DNA from: Flavobacteriaceae bacterium
GTDB lineage: Bacteria > Bacteroidota > Bacteroidia > Flavobacteriales > Flavobacteriaceae
DNA: 6,862 nucleotides
Direction: 5' to 3'
NCBI GenBank assembly: GCA_019090365.1
Contig: JAHRWC010000060.1
Location: forward strand, 1 to 6,862
Of this stretch, positions 1 through 6,862 are shown piece by piece. The notes beneath the pieces are model-generated. The model saw only the letters and a list, made by a program, of their open reading frames with translations. It made no database searches and was not told where the DNA came from. A program made the position numbers and the translations under genes. Each line of letters begins with the position of its first letter. Position 1 is the stretch's first letter.

Positions 1-242
1 TAAGGAATTTTTGAAGCTTCTCTTTTTGCATAAATCACAAGTAGTAATCCAAGAATCATCCATACAATCCATCGATACGATTGTAATTTTAAAATATGAA
101 AAAAAGATACATCTTCAGCGAGATTAAACCTTTTTAGGTAATACAATTGCTGAAAAGTTTCAAATGTAATGGCGAAAATCAATAAAAGAAGAATAATTAC
201 TAAACTCTTTTTTGAATTTAAAGTTTGCCTAATGATGCTCAT
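1..242 (-). CDS. Membrane protein, N-terminal 80 residues only (possibly a sensor of the LytS/LytTR kind)
   Basis: The reading frame opens at an ATG directly preceded by an in-frame TAA and stays open to the window edge, so the start is firm and the C-terminus is missing. The visible 80 residues contain a basic N-terminus, a hydrophobic segment at about residues 13-30, a polar loop containing FETFQQLYYLKRFNL, and a second hydrophobic segment at about 58-72 followed by a positive KRE. This is a two-or-more-span inner-membrane arrangement. Flavobacterial LytS-like histidine kinases and LytTR proteins with membrane N-termini have this sort of start, but no signalling domain is in the window, so that identity is a guess. 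It lies downstream of the lipoprotein gene on the same strand, behind a terminator, so it probably has its own promoter. A weak TACTTTAG (complement of 262-269) lies about 20 bases before the ATG. Confidence 0.7.
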   Translation of the reverse strand, partial: MSIIRQTLNSKKSLVIILLLLIFAITFETFQQLYYLKRFNLAEDVSFFHILKLQSYRWIVWMILGLLLVIYAKREASKIP

Positions 243-284
243 TTAAAAAAAGATTTGATACCTAAAGTACTAAATTCCACTTAA

Positions 285-312
285 TAAAAAAAGCCTTCAT
301 TTCTGAAGGCTT
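285..312 (-). terminator. Intrinsic terminator after the lipoprotein gene
   Basis: A perfect 9-bp stem pairs 291-299 (AAGCCTTCA) with 304-312 (TGAAGGCTT) around a 4-base loop. Read on the minus strand it is followed by a run of seven T (complement of 286-292). It lies 24 bases past the stop codon of the lipoprotein gene. There is no T run on the plus-strand side, so it should act in one direction only. Confidence 0.88.
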
Positions 313-336
313 CAATATTAAAATTATATGTAATTA

Positions 337-915
337 TTAATTAATTACTTCTTCGTCTTCAAGATCCCATCCAAGCATAAAATATTTGAATACTGCTTTG
401 TCTGGAATTTGAGACGCTTCAATTTTTAAACTTGAATTGTATCGTAAATCTTCTGGAAGTTCTTTTTTGTCAATAGTGATATATAGTTCACTGTCTTCAA
501 GAAAAACAACAACTGAACTAATGGTAGTTTCAATATCTGAAATAATATAATTGTCTTTTACTTCTTTAAAAGTACTTTCAGAATTTAATCCTTTTATAGT
601 CTTATATCTACTGTCAAATATTTGGATATTTGTAATTTTAGATTCAGGATCGCTTTCATCATTTGGTGATAATAACATTAATTTCGCTCCTCCTTTTTCA
701 AAGACTTCAACCTCACCTTGAGTACCTATTGCATTTTTTATAGGATTTAATTTTACAATAGAATCATTTGAGAAAATAGAATCTATTTGTTTCATTGCAT
801 TTTTATGGGTAAGATTTCCAATAGCTCCTTTCTGAATTAAAAAAGGGTCAGTTTCTTTTCCGCATTGAATAAATAAAATGGAGATTATAGCTCCTAATAA
901 CAGTGTTTTTTTCAT
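337..915 (-). CDS. Predicted lipoprotein of unknown function
   Basis: The gene encodes 192 residues that I do not recognise as a named family. The N-terminus MKKTLLLGAIISILFIQCGKE has a short basic start, a hydrophobic core at about residues 4-16 and Cys18, typical of a type II (lipoprotein) signal. The residue before the Cys is Gln, which departs from the usual Gly/Ala/Ser but is tolerated in many Bacteroidota lipoproteins. The acidic residues just after the Cys (KETD) resemble the surface-export signals described for this phylum, so outer-membrane or surface location is possible but inferred. The remainder is polar and soluble-looking: a KQIDSIFSNDSIVKL stretch at 42-56, then a beta-rich part with GLNSESTFKEVKDNYIISDI (109-128), VVVFLEDSELYITIDKKELP (135-154) and a very acidic C-terminus. 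It begins 22 bases after the DUF853 ATPase stop on the same strand with no terminator between, so the two are probably co-transcribed. Confidence 0.85.
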   Translation of the reverse strand: MKKTLLLGAIISILFIQCGKETDPFLIQKGAIGNLTHKNAMKQIDSIFSNDSIVKLNPIKNAIGTQGEVEVFEKGGAKLMLLSPNDESDPESKITNIQIFDSRYKTIKGLNSESTFKEVKDNYIISDIETTISSVVVFLEDSELYITIDKKELPEDLRYNSSLKIEASQIPDKAVFKYFMLGWDLEDEEVIN

Positions 916-937
916 GGGTATAAATATACTAATTTTA

Positions 938-2476
938 TTAACGTAACATTTTTCCTAAAATCCCTAATACGCTTCTTATAACGGTAGGGCTTGTTAGAAC
1001 TTTTACAAATGGGTTTTGTCTTGTGCTTCTTCTGCTTCGACTTTTTGACGAAGATCGTGATGATGATCTTTCAATTGCTTCATTTTCTTCACGAACCTTT
1101 CTTTTTACTTCTTCTTTTTCAGCTGCTTCTATTTTTTCATTTAATAGCTCATAAGCACTTTCTCGATCAACTTCTTTATTGTATTTTTTAATTAAAGTTG
1201 AAGCATCTAACACCTCTTTTAATTCGTCTTCTTCAAGAACATCCATTCTACTCATTGGTGCACGAAGCATTGTTGCGGCTAACGGAGTTGGGATTCCTTT
1301 TTCATTTAATGCAGTAACTAAAGCCTCTCCAATCCCTAAAGATGTTAAAACTTCTGAAGTCTTATAATATTTAGATAAAGGATAATTTTCAGCAGTTAAT
1401 TTAATAGCTTTTCTATCTTTTGCTGTAAAGGCACGTAATGCATGTTGAACTTTTAACCCTAACTGACTTAATACTGCATCAGGAACATCTGTCGGGTTTT
1501 GAGTTACAAAATATAACCCTACTCCTTTAGAACGAATTAGCTTTACAATACTTTCAATCTGATTAATTAGTGCTCGACTTGCTTCATTAAAAATTAAATG
1601 AGCTTCATCAATAAATATAACTAACTCTGGCCTTCCACTGTCTCCTTGCTCAGGAAAAGTAGAATATATTTCAGCTAATAAACAAAGCATGAATGTTGAG
1701 AAAAGATTAGGACGATCTTGAATATCGGTTAACCGTACGATATTAATATAGCCCATTCCATTCTCATCAACTCTTAGAAGATCATCAGTGTCAAACGATT
1801 TTTCTCCAAAAAATAAATCAGCTCCTTGTTGTTCTAAAGCAACAACTCTTCTTAAAATGGCTCCCGTTGAAGCCGGTGAAATTCTTCCGTAGTTATCAGC
1901 AAATTCTTTCTTTCCTTCATTCGTAGAATATTGAAGAATTTTCTTAAAATCCTTTAAATCTAATAATGGAAGTTTATTGTCATCACAATACTTAAAAATA
2001 ACAGAAATGATTCCTGCTTGCGTTTCAGAAACTTGTAATATTCTTGAAAGTAATACAGGTCCAAATTCACTAACAGTAGCACGAAGTCTAACTCCTTTTT
2101 GATCTGAAAGCGATAATATTTCAACAGGAAATTTTTTAGCATCAAATGGGATTCCTATTTTTTCATGACGTTCATCAATTTTTGGATGCCCTGGACTTGG
2201 TTGTGCGATTCCACTTAAATCGCCTTTCATGTCCATTAATAAAACTGGAATTCCTTTTTCTGAAAGATTTTCAGCTAAAACTTGTAATGTTTTAGTTTTA
2301 CCTGTACCTGTTGCACCAGCTATTAAACCGTGACGGTTTAAAGTTTTTAATGGAATTTTAACTAGGGCATTTGTTACAGTTTCACCATCAAGCATTGCCG
2401 CTCCTAAAGTGATTGCTTCTCCTTTAGTTTTGTTTCCTTCATTTATAAGATCGAAAAAAGCTTGTTTATCTGCCAT
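938..2476 (-). CDS. DUF853 / YjgR-type HerA-like ATPase
   Basis: This 512-residue P-loop ATPase of the HerA/FtsK superfamily matches the DUF853 (E. coli YjgR, about 500 residues) family along its whole length. Visible motifs are Walker A GATGTGKT (54-61), the following strand with MDMKGDLSG (81-89), Walker B LVIFIDEAH (285-293, with Asp290 and Glu291), and the sensor-type segment RSKGVGLYFVTQNPTDVPD (315-333) typical of HerA proteins. These support ATP hydrolysis in a hexameric ring. DNA or protein translocation is a family inference and the cellular role is unknown. After a charged, probably coiled-coil stretch (about 415-470) comes a Ser/Arg-rich linker (471-486) and a final amphipathic segment (about 490-512). 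No HerA partner nuclease such as NurA is adjacent; the next gene is a lipoprotein. The ATG start gives the usual family N-terminus (FFDLINEG). No ribosome-binding sequence is seen. A near-match to the Bacteroidota -7 box, TACTTTTA (complement of 2492-2499), lies upstream without a matching TTG. Confidence 0.93.
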   Translation of the reverse strand: MADKQAFFDLINEGNKTKGEAITLGAAMLDGETVTNALVKIPLKTLNRHGLIAGATGTGKTKTLQVLAENLSEKGIPVLLMDMKGDLSGIAQPSPGHPKIDERHEKIGIPFDAKKFPVEILSLSDQKGVRLRATVSEFGPVLLSRILQVSETQAGIISVIFKYCDDNKLPLLDLKDFKKILQYSTNEGKKEFADNYGRISPASTGAILRRVVALEQQGADLFFGEKSFDTDDLLRVDENGMGYINIVRLTDIQDRPNLFSTFMLCLLAEIYSTFPEQGDSGRPELVIFIDEAHLIFNEASRALINQIESIVKLIRSKGVGLYFVTQNPTDVPDAVLSQLGLKVQHALRAFTAKDRKAIKLTAENYPLSKYYKTSEVLTSLGIGEALVTALNEKGIPTPLAATMLRAPMSRMDVLEEDELKEVLDASTLIKKYNKEVDRESAYELLNEKIEAAEKEEVKRKVREENEAIERSSSRSSSKSRSRRSTRQNPFVKVLTSPTVIRSVLGILGKMLR

Positions 2477-2560
2477 TTAACTAATTTTTGTTAAAAGTAA
2501 TAATTGTAAGCAAGCTACTGAAATATTCGTGGCTTAAAAAAGTATTAATATATTTTTCAC

Positions 2561-2590
2561 TTATTTAAAAGTCGATAATATGTACCTTTG
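2561..2590 (+). promoter_or_regulatory. Probable queE promoter (Bacteroidota type)
   Basis: TACCTTTG at 2583-2590 is a full match to the Bacteroidota -7 consensus TAnnTTTG. The -33 region is weak: TTA at 2561-2563 with a 19-base spacer, one base off TTG. The motif ends 6 bases before the ATG at 2597, so transcription would start at or just before the start codon. Confidence 0.6.
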
Positions 2591-2596
2591 CCAACT

Positions 2597-3226
2597 ATGC
2601 AGAAAGAAATAAAACAATTGGTTGATAAAGGTGAAATGCTTCCATTGATGGAAGAGTTTTATACGATTCAAGGAGAAGGGTATCATAAAGGAAAAGCGGC
2701 TTATTTTGTAAGAATAGGTGGTTGTGATGTTGGATGTCATTGGTGCGATGTAAAGGAAAGCTGGGATGCAGATTTACATCCGCCTACGAATACTGAAACA
2801 ATAGTTTCGAACGCTTCAAAATATTCGAATACTGTTGTTGTTACAGGAGGTGAGCCTTTAATTTGGGATATGAATCCATTGACTTCTTTATTTAAAGAAC
2901 AAGGAATGACAGTTCATATTGAAACTTCTGGTGCTTATCAATTAACAGGGCAATGGGATTGGATTTGTTTATCTCCAAAGAAGAATAAGTTGCCTAAAGA
3001 AGATGTATATAAAAATGCAAATGAACTGAAAATGATTATTTACAATAAAGATGATTTTCGTTTTGCTGAAGAACAAGCCGAAAAAGTAAATGATGATTGT
3101 ATTTTATATTTACAACCAGAATGGAGCAATCGTGATAAAATGATGCCGCAAATAGTAGATTATGTGATGAATAATCCGAAATGGATTGTTTCATTACAAA
3201 CTCATAAGTATTTAAATATTCCTTAA
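2597..3226 (+). CDS. queE: 7-carboxy-7-deazaguanine synthase QueE (radical SAM)
   Basis: QueE converts 6-carboxy-5,6,7,8-tetrahydropterin to 7-carboxy-7-deazaguanine, the step that forms the 7-deazapurine core on the way to preQ0 and queuosine in tRNA. From the ATG the protein has 209 residues, the usual size for the family. It has the substrate-side motif EEFYTIQGEG (19-28), the iron-sulfur cluster cysteines Cys43, Cys47 and Cys50 in the CX3CX2C spacing, the SAM-binding GGEP (84-87), SPKKNKLP (126-133) and the conserved end QTHKYLNIP. An in-frame TTG at 2588 could extend it by three residues, but that TTG is the end of the promoter -7 box, so the ATG at 2597 is preferred. No other queuosine gene is adjacent. 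It diverges from the DUF853 ATPase (120 bases between the starts) and converges on the DUF2911 gene. Confidence 0.95.
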   Translation: MQKEIKQLVDKGEMLPLMEEFYTIQGEGYHKGKAAYFVRIGGCDVGCHWCDVKESWDADLHPPTNTETIVSNASKYSNTVVVTGGEPLIWDMNPLTSLFKEQGMTVHIETSGAYQLTGQWDWICLSPKKNKLPKEDVYKNANELKMIIYNKDDFRFAEEQAEKVNDDCILYLQPEWSNRDKMMPQIVDYVMNNPKWIVSLQTHKYLNIP

Positions 3227-3267
3227 AACAAAAAAAGCCTTTAGAATTCTAAAGGCTTTTTTTGTTT
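3226..3267. terminator. Bidirectional intrinsic terminator, 42-base perfect palindrome
   Basis: The 21-base left arm (3226-3246) is the exact reverse complement of the right arm (3247-3267), with AAAGGC/GCCTTT stems around a central GAATTC. A run of seven A on the left and seven T on the right give a U-tract in both directions. It ends transcription of queE (plus) and of the DUF2911 gene (minus). Its first base is the last base of the queE stop codon. Confidence 0.92.
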
Positions 3268-3282
3268 ACGATAAGAATAAAC

Positions 3283-3828
3283 TTATTTTGTAAATGGAAC
3301 TTTTACAATAGTTGAACTCCATGCTAAGTACATATCAACACCATTTTCACCTTCTTCTAATGCTATAGAAAAAGCTTCAATTGAGTCTTTATTTGTTGAA
3401 GCCGGAACATTAATTCTAGCTACATCATTTGCTTTATTGTATGAATAAGATCCCCAAACATTTAAATCTGAGCTTAAAATAATCGTCCATTCCTTATCTC
3501 CAGGAATTGTAAACAAACTATATGTACCTGCTTTGACAGCAGTTCCTCCTAAATTAAAATCTTTGTATAGTACTAATTCTGCTGCTTCATTTGCACCAGT
3601 TCTCCAAACCTTTCCATTGGGAGCTAATTTGCTTAAAGACCGATCCTTTAGTTGAGGTCTACTATAAATTACCTTCATTTCTTTGTCTGAATTCTTATAG
3701 CTGCTAGGGTAAGAAGCTATATCTAACGGACTTTTGTCTAAAGAGCTAAATTTTTGAGCTTGCATATTAGTACTTACCATCATTAATAATGCAAATACGA
3801 AAGTTGAAATTGTAGTGAATTTTTTCAT
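3283..3828 (-). CDS. DUF2911 exported protein
   Basis: The 181-residue protein has an N-terminal type I signal peptide: basic start (KK), hydrophobic core at about residues 8-19, and a likely cut after MQA near residue 24. Export to the periplasm is therefore expected. The mature part is a full-length DUF2911 domain, a family common in Bacteroidota with no assigned activity. Diagnostic stretches are VIYSRPQLKDR (53-63), GKVWRTGANEAAEL (72-85), AGTYSLFTIPGDKEWTIIL (100-118), NVWGSYSY (123-130) and the closing AWSSTIVKVPF. It is a single-gene unit, convergent with queE and divergent from gyrB. Nothing in the neighbourhood suggests a substrate or partner. The ATG at 3828 is chosen because it gives a normal signal peptide. 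Confidence 0.92.
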   Translation of the reverse strand: MKKFTTISTFVFALLMMVSTNMQAQKFSSLDKSPLDIASYPSSYKNSDKEMKVIYSRPQLKDRSLSKLAPNGKVWRTGANEAAELVLYKDFNLGGTAVKAGTYSLFTIPGDKEWTIILSSDLNVWGSYSYNKANDVARINVPASTNKDSIEAFSIALEEGENGVDMYLAWSSTIVKVPFTK

Positions 3829-3847
3829 TTGTTATGTTTTTAGGTAT

Positions 3848-3881
3848 TAAAATTACATTTCAGAAAATAAAAAACTAACAA
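3848..3881 (-). promoter_or_regulatory. Possible promoter of the DUF2911 gene
   Basis: On the minus strand TTG (complement of 3879-3881) is followed after 23 bases by TAATTTTA (complement of 3848-3855), one base off TAnnTTTG. The box ends 19 bases before the ATG. The spacer is at the long limit and the -7 box is imperfect, so this is tentative. Confidence 0.3.
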
Positions 3882-3921
3882 GAATTTGTTAATTTTCAAT
3901 TTAATTTATTTGTTCGATTTG

Positions 3922-3959
3922 TCGTGAAGACTTACCAGACTTAACACGAAAAAAGACTT
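3922..3959. repeat. Short repeat cluster: three AGACTT copies inside TCGTG/CACGA arms
   Basis: AGACTT occurs three times (3928-3933, 3937-3942, 3954-3959). The first two lie between inverted arms TCGTG (3922-3926) and CACGA (3945-3949). The site is in the divergent region between the DUF2911 gene and gyrB. It could be a protein-binding site, but short repeats in AT-rich DNA also arise by chance. Confidence 0.25.
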
Positions 3960-3973
3960 TTATTTAATTATTT

Positions 3974-4025
3974 AAATCAAGGTGATTTTATCACGTCAAT
4001 TTGTTAATAACTTCATGGTGATAAA
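3974..4025. promoter_or_regulatory. Operator-like inverted repeats upstream of gyrB
   Basis: ATCA/TGAT elements alternate in orientation with a 7-base step at 3976, 3983 and 3990, making two overlapping palindromes: AAATCA-agg-TGATTT (3974-3988) and GTGAT-ttt-ATCAC (3982-3994). A further copy, GTGATAAA (4018-4025), is the exact inverse of TTTATCAC (3987-3994). The last copy ends 13 bases before the -33 TTG of the gyrB promoter. The arrangement is what a dimeric regulator upstream of a promoter would use. The GTGA/TCAC halves recall CRP/FNR-type sites, but the internal spacing is one base short of the CRP consensus. No regulator is identified. Confidence 0.4.
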
Positions 4026-4038
4026 TAAGCGAAAACGG

Positions 4039-4067
4039 TTGTGTTATTAGGGGTTTTGTTATATTTG
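4039..4067 (+). promoter_or_regulatory. gyrB promoter (Bacteroidota type)
   Basis: TTG at 4039-4041, an 18-base spacer and TATATTTG at 4060-4067 match the Bacteroidota housekeeping sigma consensus TTG-N17-23-TAnnTTTG exactly. Transcription would start near 4073-4075, giving an A-rich leader of about 35 bases without a Shine-Dalgarno sequence, as is usual in this phylum. Confidence 0.75.
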
Positions 4068-4086
4068 TTTGTATTGAAAATTTTGA

Positions 4087-6048
<1,962 letters not shown>

Positions 6049-6069
6049 CCTACTGAATTAATATATTAG

Positions 6070-6101
6070 CAAAACACCCTTTTTGGGTGTTTTGTTGTTT
6101 T
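6070..6101 (+). terminator. Intrinsic terminator after gyrB
   Basis: A perfect 10-bp stem pairs CAAAACACCC (6070-6079) with GGGTGTTTTG (6085-6094) around a five-T loop, followed by the T-rich tail TTGTTTT. It starts 21 bases after the gyrB stop and separates gyrB from the PLD-family gene. Confidence 0.88.
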
Positions 6102-6146
6102 ATACCTATATTGATTGTTGTAATTTTTACATGATTAGTTATACAA

Positions 6147-6862
6147 ATGATTAAGCCTTTTTTTTCTAGTTCTTCAGAAACTTCACTTATTTCAATTGTT
6201 TCTCATATGCTTCAGGAAGTGAGTCAGCTTGATGAAAAAAGAGAAATAGAGATTCAAATAATGGTCTTCTCATTTACTGAAGAAATAATAAGTAATCAAC
6301 TTTTGGAAATTGCAAAAGGAAACCCAAATTTGATGATTAGGATTTTAGCAGATTGGGGAAATATTTCAAATTCAGAAGAAAGAAAAACAAGAGGTCTAGC
6401 GGAAAAAAACATTAAAAATATACAGGTAAGATTTAAATATGATCAACCCTATCTCTGGGATGAAGAACAAAATAAATTACGTTGGAACTACAATGCCAGT
6501 CTAGGGTTGCTGCATCATAAATCTATTTGCTTACTTATAGATCAACAACCTATTAAATTAATTACAGGGAGTTATAATTGGACTAAAAAAGGAGGAGAGA
6601 ATTATGAGAATTTAATAGAATTAAACTTTAATCATTTTCCAGAAATATTGTCCTGTTTTGAAGAAGAGTTTGCTGCTATTTGGATAAATTCAGAACTATC
6701 TTTATCATTTAATGAAGCATTAAAACATGTTGAAAATATTCAAGAGTATTATAAGTCAAACCCTAAACGATTACCTAAAGACTTTGTCAGATTGAACAAA
6801 GGTAAGAATAGCTCTTATTTTCGTAAGCCTATCAATAAAAGACTGAAAACCTGTCTCTTATA
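6147..6862 (+). CDS. Phospholipase D-superfamily (PLDc_2-like) protein, 3' end missing
   Basis: A frame opens at the ATG at 6147 (in-frame TGA 15 bases upstream) and continues to the window edge, giving 238 codons and no stop. The PLDc_2-type fold is suggested by IEIQIMVFSFTEEIISNQLL (34-53), then MIRILADW (63-70), and the HKD region at 121-157: LHHKSICLLID, LITGSYNWTKKGG and NYENLIEL. Catalytic candidates are His123, Lys125, Asp132, Ser142 and Asn144, followed by Glu154. The spacing is longer than the standard HxKx4Dx6GS by two residues on each side of the Asp. Only one HKD motif is present, as in nuclease-type members (Nuc, Zucchini) that act as dimers. There is no signal peptide, so it is probably cytoplasmic. 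A lysine-rich extension follows (about 200-234). The activity (nuclease or phospholipase) cannot be told. The last codons (235-238) probably come from adapter sequence. A weak TTG (6095) with TAATTTTT (6121-6128) may be its promoter. Confidence 0.82.
   Translation, partial: MIKPFFSSSSETSLISIVSHMLQEVSQLDEKREIEIQIMVFSFTEEIISNQLLEIAKGNPNLMIRILADWGNISNSEERKTRGLAEKNIKNIQVRFKYDQPYLWDEEQNKLRWNYNASLGLLHHKSICLLIDQQPIKLITGSYNWTKKGGENYENLIELNFNHFPEILSCFEEEFAAIWINSELSLSFNEALKHVENIQEYYKSNPKRLPKDFVRLNKGKNSSYFRKPINKRLKTCLL
6851..6862. other. Probable leftover Tn5/Nextera mosaic-end adapter
   Basis: The final 12 bases, CTGTCTCTTATA, are identical to the first 12 of the 19-base Tn5 mosaic end CTGTCTCTTATACACATCT that is used in Nextera-type libraries, and they end exactly at the sequence edge. 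This is what an incompletely trimmed read end leaves on a contig. The genome sequence probably stops at about 6850. Confidence 0.8.

Noticed and set aside
1..20. Adapter sequence at the left edge as well.
   Set aside because: The reverse mosaic end would read TAAGAGACAG. The window starts TAAGGAATTT, sharing only four bases, and the coding frame continues cleanly to base 1.
991..1367. Plus-strand open frames inside the DUF853 gene, and similar minus-strand frames inside gyrB.
   Set aside because: They overlap well-supported genes in other frames, have low-complexity or unfamiliar translations and no promoter or start context.
2597..3226. queE as part of a 7-deazaguanine DNA-modification cluster.
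   Set aside because: No dpd genes or other deazaguanine genes are next to it. A lone queE fits ordinary tRNA queuosine synthesis.
3987..3995. TTTATCACG before gyrB as a DnaA box or replication origin signal.
   Set aside because: It differs from TTATCCACA at several positions, only isolated copies occur, and dnaA or other origin genes are absent.

Overview
The window looks like chromosomal DNA from a member of the Bacteroidota, most probably a Flavobacteriaceae bacterium. The evidence is its low GC content (roughly one third), the absence of Shine-Dalgarno sequences before its genes, promoters of the Bacteroidota type (TTG, spacer, TAnnTTTG), and protein families in their flavobacterial form: a short 646-residue GyrB, a DUF2911 secreted protein and a CX3CX2C QueE. 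The two ends cut genes. The last 12 bases match the start of the Tn5/Nextera mosaic end, so the window is probably a whole assembled contig with a leftover of library adapter.

Layout. Positions 1-242 (minus) hold the N-terminal part of a small-loop membrane protein that runs off the left edge. A minus-strand terminator (285-312) separates it from a probable two-gene minus-strand unit: a HerA/YjgR-type DUF853 ATPase (938-2476) followed 22 bases later by an unrecognised lipoprotein (337-915). Divergent from the ATPase is queE (2597-3226, plus), the radical-SAM enzyme of the queuosine precursor pathway. Its promoter motif lies so close to the ATG that the mRNA may be leaderless. queE converges on a DUF2911 exported protein (3283-3828, minus), and the two share a 42-base perfect palindrome that works as a two-way terminator.

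A 279-base divergent intergenic region (3829-4107) follows. It holds a strong gyrB promoter and clusters of short inverted repeats that could be operators. gyrB (4108-6048, plus) is complete and has all catalytic residues, and it ends at a strong terminator. A phospholipase-D-superfamily protein (6147 onward, plus) is cut by the right edge.

The genes do not form one pathway: gyrase and queuosine synthesis are housekeeping, while the ATPase, lipoprotein, DUF2911 and PLD proteins have no assigned role here. I saw no CRISPR array, transposase, tRNA, rRNA or recognisable defence or biosynthetic cluster. No convincing new system is visible. The best leads are the possible leaderless queE mRNA, the operator-like repeats before gyrB, the variant HKD protein and the ATPase-lipoprotein pair.
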